Of a DNA stretch of 64,000 nt, positions 41,844 to 49,767 are shown piece by piece; within the stretch, counting starts at the first letter, position 1, and each line of letters starts with the position of its first letter. The DNA is taken from the NCBI GenBank assembly GCA_965228905.1, contig CBDDII010000003.1, positions 930,001 to 994,000 on the forward strand, in the 5' to 3' direction. This stretch comes from CALKXV01 sp965228905 (lineage in GTDB: Bacteria > Pseudomonadota > Alphaproteobacteria > Rhodobacterales > Rhodobacteraceae). The notes under the pieces were generated by a model. It saw only the letters and a program-made list of their open reading frames with translations. It ran no database searches and had not been told where the DNA came from. A program made the translations under genes and the position numbers.

Positions 41844-43454
41844 ATGGCCAAAGTGAAAAAGCAACCGCGCCCCAAGGCAGAGACGCCAAAGGGCTTTCGT
41901 GATTATTTCGGCGCGGATGTCGCCGAACGCAAGGCGATGCTGGATGCCATCGCGCGGGTGTATCATTTGTACGGCTTCGAGGCGTTGGAATCTTCCGCCG
42001 TGGAGACGGTCGAAGCCCTGGGGAAATTCCTACCGGACGTGGACCGCCCGAACGAGGGTGTTTTTGCTTGGGCTGAAGACGACGATTGGCTGGCGCTGCG
42101 CTATGATCTGACGGCCCCTCTTGCGCGGGTCTTTGCGCAACATCGCAACGAGTTGCCGACGCCCTACCGGCGCTTTGCCATGGGGCCGGTCTGGCGGAAC
42201 GAGAAACCGGGGCCGGGGCGGTTCCGGCAGTTCTATCAGTGTGATGCGGATACGGTGGGGACGAACTCGGTCGCGGCGGACGCCGAGATCTGCATGATGC
42301 TGGCCGATGCGCTGGAGGCCGTGGGCATCGAGCGCGGGGATTACGTGATCCGGGTGAACAACCGCAAGGTGCTGAATGGGGTGCTGGAGGTTGCCGGGAT
42401 CGCCGAGGGTGACGAACGGACTCGGGGGATCGTGCTGAGGGCGATTGATAAGCTGGATCGGTTGGGTGTTGAGGGTGTTCGGGCGCTCTTGGGTGAAGGC
42501 CGCAAGGATGAGAGTGGGGATTTTACGGATGGGGCTGGGCTTTCAGATACGGCATGTGAAGCAGTTATGGCCTTCGTCGAAGCACCGGCGCGCATTGATG
42601 CACAATTGCTGGAGAGCCAATCTGAGGTGCAAGGCAAATCGAAATCTGTGTTTGATGCGATCGGTGAAGTGAGAAACCTGTTAGACAATTCTGCGTCGCA
42701 AAAGCTGGATTTCACTGAACATGCATTTGAGGCACGTAACCATACCGTACTTGGCTACTTGTCACGAATTGTTGGAAGCTCTGAAGTCGGCTTAGCTGGA
42801 GTTGAAGAACTCGAAAGTCTATGGCGGCTATGCGCCGCCCAAGGCTACGGCTCCGACCGCATCGTCATCGACCCCTCGGTGGTCCGCGGCCTCGGCTATT
42901 ACACCGGCCCGGTGTTCGAGGCCGAACTCACCTTCGAAATCACCGACGAAAAGGGCCGTCCGCGCCAATTCGGCAGCGTCGCGGGTGGCGGGCGCTATGA
43001 CGATCTGGTGAAGCGCTTTACCGGCCAGGCGGTGCCTGCAACGGGCGTGTCCATCGGGGTGGATCGCCTGCTGGCCGCTCTCCGCGCCAAGGACCGGATC
43101 AACACCGATACGACCGGGCCGGTCGTAGTGACCGTGATGGATCGCGACCGGATGGGCGACTATCAGGCGATGGCGACGACCCTGCGCAATGCGGGGATCA
43201 GGGCCGAGGTTTATCTCGGCAATCCCAAGAATTTCGGCAACCAGTTGAAATACGCCGACAAGCGGCAAAGCCCGGTGGCGATCATCCAGGGCTCGGACGA
43301 AGCCGAACGCGGCGTGGTCCAGATCAAGGACCTGGTGCTGGGCGCGGAAATCGCCGAAACCGCCAGTGTCGAAGAGTGGAAAGAACAGAAGCAACAGTTC
43401 GAATGCCCGCTTGACGACATGGTCGCCGAAGTGCGGAAGATCCTGGAAAAGTGA
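41844..43454 (+). CDS. hisS: histidine--tRNA ligase with an AT-rich expanded segment
   Basis: HisRS charges tRNA-His. The 536-residue class II synthetase has PKGFRDYFG, motif 2 region RFAMGPVWRNEKPGPGRFRQFYQCD near residues 110-134, the HisA motif VRGLGYYTGPVFEAE near residue 348 and the C-terminal anticodon domain. It is about 40-45 residues longer than I expect for relatives. The excess lies near residues 245-295 (LLESQSEVQGKSK to LDFTEHAFEA), between motif 2 and the HisA motif. My count gives 82 G/C in 180 nt (46%) for 42601-42780, far below the neighbourhood, with opposite base skew on each side. ATG 41844 follows GGAAGG. Confidence 0.93.
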   Translation: MAKVKKQPRPKAETPKGFRDYFGADVAERKAMLDAIARVYHLYGFEALESSAVETVEALGKFLPDVDRPNEGVFAWAEDDDWLALRYDLTAPLARVFAQHRNELPTPYRRFAMGPVWRNEKPGPGRFRQFYQCDADTVGTNSVAADAEICMMLADALEAVGIERGDYVIRVNNRKVLNGVLEVAGIAEGDERTRGIVLRAIDKLDRLGVEGVRALLGEGRKDESGDFTDGAGLSDTACEAVMAFVEAPARIDAQLLESQSEVQGKSKSVFDAIGEVRNLLDNSASQKLDFTEHAFEARNHTVLGYLSRIVGSSEVGLAGVEELESLWRLCAAQGYGSDRIVIDPSVVRGLGYYTGPVFEAELTFEITDEKGRPRQFGSVAGGGRYDDLVKRFTGQAVPATGVSIGVDRLLAALRAKDRINTDTTGPVVVTVMDRDRMGDYQAMATTLRNAGIRAEVYLGNPKNFGNQLKYADKRQSPVAIIQGSDEAERGVVQIKDLVLGAEIAETASVEEWKEQKQQFECPLDDMVAEVRKILEK

Positions 43455-44506
43455 CCGAAAAGTCCGACATCCGGGCCGAGGCCGACCGGCTGCGTTCCCT
43501 TCTGGAAGCCAAGGGCGCAGAGGTGTTCGAGACCGACGTGCTGCAACCTGCCGGTGCGCTTCTGGACCTTTACGGCGAGGATATTCGCGCCCGCGCCTTC
43601 GTCACCCACGACCCTTTGCGTGGCGAGATGATGTTGCGGCCAGATTTCACCCTGCCGCTGGTTCAGCGCCACATGGGCGAGGGGCGCGGCGAGGGGCGCT
43701 ATGCCTATGCGGGCGAGGTGTTTCGCCGGCAGGAAGACGACCCCGACCGCGCTGCGGAGTACCTTCAGGTGGGCTATGAGCTGTTCAACGGGCAGGCGGC
43801 CCCCGCTGCGGATGCCGAGGTTTTTGCGACGATTTCCAAGGCGCTTGCCCCGCTGGACCTGCGGGCGGCCATGGGCGACATCGGGCTGTTGCGCGCGGCG
43901 GTCGAGGGGCTGGCGATTTCCGAGCCGCGCAAGGCCGCGTTGTTGCATCACCTCTGGCGGCCACACCGGTTTCGCACGCTTTTGAACCGGTTCGGCAAGG
44001 GCGATGCCCTGACCGCGCCAAAACCAAGCAACGCCGCCGAGATCGGGTTGCGCAGCGCCGAGGACGTCGAAAACCGCCTTGCCGCGCTCAGGGCCGACCG
44101 CGCCGAACCGCCGCTGGCGACTGGCCAGATCGAGGTGATCGACGCCCTGTTGAACATCCGCGAAAAGGCGCCCGACGCCTTGTCCCTGCTGCATGACGTG
44201 GCCGTCGATCTGCCTTCGATCGGCCCGGCGCTTGATGCGCTGACCGCCCGGTTCGACGCCCTTTCGGCGGCGGATGTCGACGTGGACGCGCTGGATTTCG
44301 AGGCCAGCTATGGCCGCACCACGCTGGAATACTACGACGGCTTCGTCTTCGGCTTTTACGCCGACACGCGCCCCGATCTGCCCCCCGTGGCGACCGGCGG
44401 GCGGTACGATGCGCTGACCCGTGCTATCGGAGGCGGGGCGGGCGTGCCTGCCGTGGGCGGCGTGATCCGGCCGGGCCTTGTTTTGGAACTGGGGGGCGCG
44501 GCATGA
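43451..44506 (+). CDS. hisZ: ATP phosphoribosyltransferase regulatory subunit
   Basis: HisZ is a catalytically inactive HisRS paralogue that pairs with short HisG to form the first enzyme of histidine biosynthesis. The 351-residue protein keeps the synthetase core (DVLQPAGALLDLYGEDIRARAF, LRPDFTLPLVQRHM, YAYAGEVFRRQEDDPDRAAEYLQVGYELF) and ends RYDALTRAIGGGAGVPAVGGVIRPG. It starts at GTG 43451 within the hisS stop (GTGA) and overlaps hisG by 4 nt. Confidence 0.94.
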   Translation: MTEKSDIRAEADRLRSLLEAKGAEVFETDVLQPAGALLDLYGEDIRARAFVTHDPLRGEMMLRPDFTLPLVQRHMGEGRGEGRYAYAGEVFRRQEDDPDRAAEYLQVGYELFNGQAAPAADAEVFATISKALAPLDLRAAMGDIGLLRAAVEGLAISEPRKAALLHHLWRPHRFRTLLNRFGKGDALTAPKPSNAAEIGLRSAEDVENRLAALRADRAEPPLATGQIEVIDALLNIREKAPDALSLLHDVAVDLPSIGPALDALTARFDALSAADVDVDALDFEASYGRTTLEYYDGFVFGFYADTRPDLPPVATGGRYDALTRAIGGGAGVPAVGGVIRPGLVLELGGAA

Positions 44507-45198
44507 GCCTGAAACTGGGCGTGCCCTCGAAGGGCCGGTTGATGGAAAAGTGTTTCGCCTGGTTCGGCGACCGGGGCGTGACCCTTGGCCGGACGGGCAG
44601 CGAGCGGGAATACGCAGGCCATGTCGATGGCGTCGACGGTGTGGAACTGGTGCTTTTGTCCGCCGGTGAAATCCCGAGCGAACTGGCCGCCGGGCGCATC
44701 CATCTTGGCGTCACGGGCATCGACATGGTGCGCGAGAAGCTCGCCTTCTGGGAACAGCGCGTGGCCGAGATCGAGCCGCTTGGTTTCGGCCACGCCGACC
44801 TGGTGATCGCCGTGCCGGATTTCTGGGTGGATGTGACCACGCTGGACGATCTGGACGAAGTGGCGACGGCGTTTCGCGCGACCCACGGCCACCGGTTGCG
44901 CATCGCGACAAAGTACCACCGCCTGATCCGCGATTTCCTGCGCGAGGCCGAGGTGTCCGATTACCAGTTGGTCGACAGCCAGGGTGCCACGGAAGGCACG
45001 GTGAAGAACCTGACCGCCGAGGCGATTGCCGACATCACCTCGTCAGGGGCGACCCTGACGGCGAACCATCTGCGCGTGCTCGAAGACGGGCTGGTCCTGT
45101 CGTCGCAGGCCATGTTGTTCAAGACCCGCGCCGAGGTCTGGGACGACGACAGCCGGACGGCTTGGCGGGCGCTCCAATCCCGGCTGAATGTTGGCTGA
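44503..45198 (+). CDS. hisG: ATP phosphoribosyltransferase, short form
   Basis: HisG condenses ATP with PRPP in the first step of histidine synthesis. At 231 residues it is the short form that needs HisZ for regulation. Seen are the start LKLGVPSKGRLMEK, AGEIPSELAAGRIHLGVTGIDMVRE, and the PRPP loop YQLVDSQGATEGTVKNLTAEAIADITSSGAT. It overlaps hisZ by 4 nt and completes the operon; a tail-only copy of the dispersed repeat follows. Confidence 0.96.
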   Translation: MSLKLGVPSKGRLMEKCFAWFGDRGVTLGRTGSEREYAGHVDGVDGVELVLLSAGEIPSELAAGRIHLGVTGIDMVREKLAFWEQRVAEIEPLGFGHADLVIAVPDFWVDVTTLDDLDEVATAFRATHGHRLRIATKYHRLIRDFLREAEVSDYQLVDSQGATEGTVKNLTAEAIADITSSGATLTANHLRVLEDGLVLSSQAMLFKTRAEVWDDDSRTAWRALQSRLNVG

Positions 45199-45211
45199 GA
45201 CGTCTTGCCAT

Positions 45212-45234
45212 GCGTATTTGTGAAAGCGGTGAAG
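45212..45234 (+). repeat. dispersed palindromic element, copy 4 (tail only)
   Basis: Only the tail GCGTATTT-GTG-AAAGCGGTGAAG is present, 13 nt after hisG, with the short palindrome AGACGTCT just upstream instead of the full hairpin. It lies between convergent hisG and the DUF1489 gene. Confidence 0.65.
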
Positions 45235-45292
45235 AGCAGAAATGCTCAAAGGTTTCGCATGCGAAACTCGTTAATAATCAGTGAATTAGGGG

Positions 45293-45733
45293 TTACTTAA
45301 CCCCGATCTCGGCCAGCGCGGCCATGAGGCCCGGCGGCAGGTCGTCGTTGGCCTGACCCTTTGGCAGATCCACCGGGGCTTGCGCGCTTTCAAGGTAACG
45401 CCAGCCCTGGAACGGGCGGCGGGCGGCGCTGGCGGTGCGGATCAACTCGGGGTCCAGCACGATGGCGCAGCGGCGGATTCCGTCGCCCCGGTCCACCTCG
45501 TCCAGCCGGACAATGCGCTGGCGGGCCTGGATCAACCCCTTGATGACCCAATAGATCGACCCGCCTTTCAACAGCTCTTCCTCGCGGCGGGGCCACATGC
45601 GTGTGACATGGCGCGGAAAGCCGTCACAGGTCTGCACGGAAGGGCTTTGCTGCCAGTCCTGCAAGGTCTCGACGCTTTCTGTGCCGACGCTGAGCTTGAT
45701 GAGATGTAGCAGCTTATCCACAGATTCTTCCAC
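45293..45733 (-). CDS. DUF1489 family protein
   Basis: The 146-residue protein matches the alphaproteobacterial family DUF1489: LLHLIKLSVGTESVETLQDWQ at the start, the central RHVTRMWPRREEELLKGGSIYWVIKGLIQARQRI, and the GDGIRRCAIVLDPELIRTASAARRPFQGWRYL segment. The fold and role are not known to me. It is divergent from nrdJ with an 81-nt gap that carries the RNR control sites. Confidence 0.93.
   Translation of the reverse strand: MEESVDKLLHLIKLSVGTESVETLQDWQQSPSVQTCDGFPRHVTRMWPRREEELLKGGSIYWVIKGLIQARQRIVRLDEVDRGDGIRRCAIVLDPELIRTASAARRPFQGWRYLESAQAPVDLPKGQANDDLPPGLMAALAEIGVK
45714..45722 (+). promoter_or_regulatory. consensus DnaA box near the nrdJ promoter
   Basis: TTATCCACA is a perfect match to the strong DnaA box and is followed by a partial TTCCACA. 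It overlaps the first codons of the DUF1489 gene, about 95 nt before nrdJ. DnaA regulates RNR genes in some bacteria; a single box may also be chance. Confidence 0.3.
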
Positions 45734-45738
45734 AGGCT

Positions 45739-45785
45739 ATACCCCAGATGGTAGAGCATTGCCGCCGGGCTGCAAGATGTTGTAG
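45739..45785 (+). promoter_or_regulatory. possible NrdR boxes upstream of nrdJ
   Basis: CAAGATGTTG (core of 45770-45785) matches the NrdR-box core at eight of ten positions. A weaker site (45739-45754, core CCCCAGATGG) lies 31 bp upstream, the spacing typical of paired NrdR boxes. The nrdJ ATG is 30 nt after the second box. Confidence 0.4.
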
Positions 45786-45814
45786 GTTTGATGCCTAATT
45801 CCCGAGGATTCGTC

Positions 45815-48352
45815 ATGTCATCTTTCGCAGCCCCCATCGCTGAGCAGATCTGGGATATGAAATACCGTTTGAAGGACGCCGCTGGCGCGCCCCTGGACCA
45901 GACGGTCGAAGACACCTGGCGGCGCATCGCGCGTGCCTTGGCCGAAGGCGAAAAAGAGCCGGGCAAGTGGGAAGAGACGTTTTACGGCGCGTTGGAAGAT
46001 TTCAAATTCCTGCCCGCGGGCCGGATCGTGGCGGGGGCCGGCACGGCGCGGTCGGTGACCCTGTTCAACTGTTTCGTCATGGGCACGATCCCCGACAGCA
46101 TGGGCGGGATCTTCGACATGCTGAAAGAGGCCGCGCTGACCATGCAGCAGGGTGGCGGCATCGGGTACGATTTCAGCACCATCCGCCCCAAGGGCGCGGA
46201 TGTGAAGGGCGTGGCGGCGGATGCATCCGGCCCCCTGTCGTTCATGGATGTTTGGGACGCCATGTGCCGCACGATCATGTCGGCGGGTGCGCGGCGGGGC
46301 GCGATGATGGCGACGATGCGCTGCGATCACCCGGATATCGAGGATTTCATCGGCGCGAAAAGCGATCCCGCGCGGCTGAGGAATTTCAACGTCAGCGTTC
46401 TGGTCACGGATGCTTTCATGGAGGCGGTGAAGGCGGACGGCCCGTGGGAATTGTCCTTCGGCGACAAGGTCTACAAGACGGTCGAGGCGCGCGATCTTTG
46501 GAACCGGATCATGGCGGCGACCTACGAATACGCCGAGCCGGGGGTGATCTTCATCGACCGGATCAATGCGATGAACAACCTTGCCTATTGCGAGACCATC
46601 GCGGCGACGAACCCCTGCGGCGAACAGCCCCTGCCGCCTTACGGGGCGTGCCTGTTGGGGTCGATCAACCTTGCGAAACTGGTCTGGTATCCGTTCGAGG
46701 AAAAAGCCCATGTCTGCGAGACAGCACTTGCGGAACTGGTGACCACCGCCGTTCGGATGATGGACAACGTGGTCGATGCCTCGCGCTTTCCGCTTGAGGC
46801 GCAGGCGCAGGAAGCCGCCGCCAAGCGGCGGATCGGGCTGGGCGTGACCGGGCTGGCGGATGCGCTGATGATGGTCGGCGCGCGCTATGGCTCGGAAGAG
46901 GCGGCGCGCCTGACCTCGCGCTGGTTGGAAGCGATCGCCCGCGCCGCTTACCGCGCCTCGGCGCATCTGGCAGCGGAAAAGGGGGCCTTTCCCCTGTTCG
47001 ATGCCGAGGCTTATCTGGCCAGCGGATCGCTTGCCAACATGGACGAAGAAACCCGCGAATTGATCCGGGAGAACGGCATCCGCAACGCGCTTTTGACCTC
47101 GATCGCGCCGACGGGGACGATCAGCCTGTTCGCGGGCAACGTGTCCTCGGGGATCGAGCCGGTATTCGCCCATGCCTATACGCGCAAAGTGCTGCAAAAG
47201 GACGGATCGCGCACCGAGGAAGAGGTGGTGGATTACGCCGTGCAGATGTGGCGCGACAAGTTCGGCGATGCGGAGTTCCCCGAGCATTTCGTCCACGCCC
47301 AGAATCTTGCGCCGTCCGACCATGTGCGGATGCAGGCGGCGGCGCAGGAATGGGTGGATTCGTCGATCTCGAAGACGATCAACGTGCCCGAGGACATTTC
47401 CTTTGAGGCGTTCAAGGACGTCTACATGGAGGCTTACGAGACCGGGTGTAAGGGGTGTACGACGTACCGGCCAAATGCGGTGACGGGGAGTGTTTTGAGT
47501 GTGGAGTCGGAGAAACCAACTGCATTCGATTTCTCAGAGAACTTGAAAACTCTTATGGAGAGCAAGGGGTTCCATGCCGCCGGCCTATCTTTAGCGGCAG
47601 GACTGAATAGGCGGGCGGTCAGCGACATCTTTGATGGAGCATCGAAAAATCCGCGAATGCAAACTGTTCAAGCGCTCGCCCGAGCATTGGGTGTATCCGT
47701 AAATAGACTACTCGGCGACGACGCACCCGGCAGCACAGTTGAAAGCTCCGCCCCCACCCGCGGCCGGGGGCTGCCCTCCGAGAAAGAGGCGGGACACATC
47801 CAACTCGCCTCCTCCACGGGCGAAGTGGTCTATATGTCCGAACCGCTCGACCGCCCGCAATCGCTGGAAGGTCAGACCTACAAGCTGAAATGGCCCGACA
47901 GCCAGCACGCCATTTACATCACGATCAACGACATCGTGGCGGGCGGGCGGCGCCAGCCGTTCGAGGTGTTCATCAACTCGAAAAACATGGAGCATTTCGC
48001 CTGGACCGTGGCGCTGACCCGGATGATCTCGGCGGTGTTCCGGCGCGGCGGCGATGTGTCTTTCGTGGTCGAGGAACTGAAAGCCGTCTTCGATCCGCGC
48101 GGCGGGGCCTGGATGCAGGGGAAATATGTGCCTTCGATCCTTGCGGCCATCGGCGGTGTGATCGAGCGTCACATGATCGCCATCGGCTGTATCGAGGGCG
48201 AGGGCATGGGGCTGAAGACCGATCCAAAGGCCGAGGTCGTGAACCTTGGCAACTCCCCCGGTCCGTCCTGCCCAAGCTGCGGGCAACCGGGGATGCAGAT
48301 GATTGAAGGCTGCATGACCTGCCCAAGCTGCGGCCATTCCAAATGTGGGTGA
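45815..48352 (+). CDS. nrdJ: class II (adenosylcobalamin-dependent) ribonucleotide reductase with inserted HTH domain
   Basis: NrdJ reduces ribonucleotides to deoxyribonucleotides using a B12 radical. The protein has LFNCFVMG (redox cysteine), GGGIGYDFSTIRP, the active-site NPCGEQPLPPYGACLLGSINL near residue 265, SIAPTGTISLFAG and a C-terminal double zinc-ribbon (CPSCGQ...CMTCPSCGHSKCG). At 845 residues it is about 80-90 longer than I expect. The excess (about 563-645) includes a complete XRE-type HTH (571-636) between CTTYRPNAVTGSVLSV and the conserved TGEVVYMSEPLDRP. ATG 45815 is chosen for its GAGG ribosome site. Confidence 0.93.
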   Translation: MSSFAAPIAEQIWDMKYRLKDAAGAPLDQTVEDTWRRIARALAEGEKEPGKWEETFYGALEDFKFLPAGRIVAGAGTARSVTLFNCFVMGTIPDSMGGIFDMLKEAALTMQQGGGIGYDFSTIRPKGADVKGVAADASGPLSFMDVWDAMCRTIMSAGARRGAMMATMRCDHPDIEDFIGAKSDPARLRNFNVSVLVTDAFMEAVKADGPWELSFGDKVYKTVEARDLWNRIMAATYEYAEPGVIFIDRINAMNNLAYCETIAATNPCGEQPLPPYGACLLGSINLAKLVWYPFEEKAHVCETALAELVTTAVRMMDNVVDASRFPLEAQAQEAAAKRRIGLGVTGLADALMMVGARYGSEEAARLTSRWLEAIARAAYRASAHLAAEKGAFPLFDAEAYLASGSLANMDEETRELIRENGIRNALLTSIAPTGTISLFAGNVSSGIEPVFAHAYTRKVLQKDGSRTEEEVVDYAVQMWRDKFGDAEFPEHFVHAQNLAPSDHVRMQAAAQEWVDSSISKTINVPEDISFEAFKDVYMEAYETGCKGCTTYRPNAVTGSVLSVESEKPTAFDFSENLKTLMESKGFHAAGLSLAAGLNRRAVSDIFDGASKNPRMQTVQALARALGVSVNRLLGDDAPGSTVESSAPTRGRGLPSEKEAGHIQLASSTGEVVYMSEPLDRPQSLEGQTYKLKWPDSQHAIYITINDIVAGGRRQPFEVFINSKNMEHFAWTVALTRMISAVFRRGGDVSFVVEELKAVFDPRGGAWMQGKYVPSILAAIGGVIERHMIAIGCIEGEGMGLKTDPKAEVVNLGNSPGPSCPSCGQPGMQMIEGCMTCPSCGHSKCG
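47525..47722 (+). other. XRE/Cro-type HTH domain encoded inside nrdJ
   Basis: Residues 571-636 of NrdJ read as a phage-repressor-like HTH: FSENLKTLMESKGF (helix 1), AAGLSLAAGL (helix 2), NRRAVSDIFDG (recognition helix), then NPRMQTVQALARALGVSV and NRLLGD. This order and the residue pattern fit the HTH_3 family. By my count 94 of 180 nt (52%) from 47521 to 47700 are G or C, lower than the flanks. There is no stop or start codon break, so it is translated as part of NrdJ. Confidence 0.75.
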
Positions 48353-48518
48353 GACGCGGTTCGGCGCAGCCGATGAATGGTCCAGTGGACCATTCAAGCG
48401 TCGAACGCGCGGAGCGCCGGGAAGGACGCGGTTCGGAGCAGCCGCTGAATGGTCCAGTGGACCATTCAAGCGTCGAACGCGCGGAGCGCCGGGAAGGACG
48501 CGGTTCGGCGCAGCCGAT
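48353..48518. repeat. 72-bp tandem repeat with GAATGGTCC hairpin
   Basis: Two full units (48353-48424 and 48425-48496) and a partial third (48497-48518) follow the nrdJ stop directly. Each full unit contains the perfect 10-bp stem TGAATGGTCC-AGT-GGACCATTCA. The two units differ at only a few positions. Hairpins of this GAATGGTCC type are common in Rhodobacteraceae intergenic DNA. It may act as nrdJ's 3' end. Confidence 0.9.
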
Positions 48519-48551
48519 AAACCTGCACAGTGCCTCGGGAAAAACCGATGA

Positions 48552-48989
48552 GTGACCGCATGGATCACGAAGGACAGGCCCGGTGAACACCGGAACGCCG
48601 TCTTTGACGCGGTTCAGCAAGAGTTGGGTTTCACCGGCACTGGGCCGACCGATGGCCAGTCTCTGGTCGGCGACTGGGTGTACCGGTTTCACGTCCCCGG
48701 TGCGGGGACCGAGGGCGAACCTTTCGCGTACAAGAGCTTTCATTCGGATGGTTCCGCGCCCGCCAGGGCCGTGGACGGCACCTGGGACAGCCCCAAGAAC
48801 CGCTGGAAGCTGAACGACGATCAAAGTTACAGCGACCTGTCCTATATCGAAGCCATGCCGGAATACGGGATCGAGGAGCCGGGCCACACCGAGGAACGCT
48901 ATCACATCCTGTTCGACGGGGCGGACAGGTTCGTGCTGTTCAACGGCGACGGCAGCCTGATCCAGGTGTTCGACAGGGTGGAGGCCTAG
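48552..48989 (+). CDS. hypothetical protein downstream of nrdJ
   Basis: The 145-residue frame starts at GTG 48552, right after an in-frame stop, and continues RNAVFDAVQQELGFTGTGPTDGQSLVGDWVYRFHVPG. The C-terminal half (EERYHILFDGADRFVLFNGDGSLIQVFDRVE) looks like a beta-rich fold. No family is recognised and no signal peptide is present. Codon use is normal for this genome. It ends 4 nt inside the convergent flavodoxin gene. Confidence 0.65.
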   Translation: MTAWITKDRPGEHRNAVFDAVQQELGFTGTGPTDGQSLVGDWVYRFHVPGAGTEGEPFAYKSFHSDGSAPARAVDGTWDSPKNRWKLNDDQSYSDLSYIEAMPEYGIEEPGHTEERYHILFDGADRFVLFNGDGSLIQVFDRVEA

Positions 48990-49510
48990 GCTTTCACGAA
49001 GGCCTGAACCTTGCTGCGCAGCACATCCCAATCGGTGAATTCATGGTCCTGCCCGCTTTTGGGATCGAAATCTCGGTTGGCGAGGACGACATGTTCCAGC
49101 ACCTGCATGGAATAGTAATCGTAAGCGCCCTGCCGGACGGCGCCCGGCACAAGGAGCGTTTCGTCCGGCGTGAACCCGGTGCGCATCTTCATCTCGGTGA
49201 CGTAATCCTGCGCGTCGGCCATACCTTCGGGGAAGGCGGCGCTGAGGCTGACCGACAGGAACATGGTGCGCCTTGCCTCCAACTCGGGCTGGTTGGCGAC
49301 CAGGAACGCCTCGAAACCTTCCGGGTGGCGACGTTCGTGGATCGGAGCGGCAAGCACGACCGCATCGACCCCGTCGAAACCGACGTCGTCCAGTTCATCG
49401 GCATTCGTCAGAGTGACGTCTGTGACGGACTTCGTCAGTTCCTCTTCGACGAACCGGGCAATCCTGGCGGTCTGGCCTTCGACGGTGGCGTAGGCGACAA
49501 GGACGGACAT
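48986..49510 (-). CDS. flavodoxin domain-containing protein
   Basis: The 174-residue protein is a flavodoxin-fold FMN protein of the menaquinone-dependent protoporphyrinogen oxidase (HemG)-like type: MSVLVAYATVEGQTARIARFVEEEL holds the phosphate loop, and VVLAAPIHERRHPEGFEAFLVANQPELEARRTMFLSVSLS the second binding loop. Whether it acts in heme synthesis or as a general flavodoxin is unclear. ATG 49510 follows AGGGAG; in-frame upstream codons are not supported. Confidence 0.87.
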   Translation of the reverse strand: MSVLVAYATVEGQTARIARFVEEELTKSVTDVTLTNADELDDVGFDGVDAVVLAAPIHERRHPEGFEAFLVANQPELEARRTMFLSVSLSAAFPEGMADAQDYVTEMKMRTGFTPDETLLVPGAVRQGAYDYYSMQVLEHVVLANRDFDPKSGQDHEFTDWDVLRSKVQAFVKA

Positions 49511-49767
49511 GCGCATCTCCCTTTCCTGAGCAGCGGAGATCGCCGAGGGCGGCGACTCCGAATTGCGCCAAGGATATTGCGGGGCGCAGGCGCTGACCTT
49601 GTTCAAGATCAAAGTGCTTTTTTGCCCGCGATGTTTGCTACACGTCAGTGTTGCGCCGGGGACTCACATTCATAAGTCACGCTTATTTATTAACCTTTTG
49701 ATTTGCCCGAGGCGGTTCGCGCGTTAACCTCGCCCCAAAGAAAACAAAAATATACCGAGGCAGGTAG

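Noticed and set aside
45714..45722. Chromosome or plasmid replication origin
   Set aside because: One perfect DnaA box alone is not an origin. No dnaA, repABC or AT-rich unwinding region is nearby.
47525..47722. Intein in nrdJ (RNR genes are common intein hosts)
   Set aside because: The segment is only about 66-80 residues, lacks the splice-site Cys/Ser and His-Asn junctions, and reads as an HTH domain instead.
48353..48518. Possible CRISPR-like array
   Set aside because: The 72-bp unit is repeated without unique spacers and only about 2.3 times, so it is a tandem duplication.
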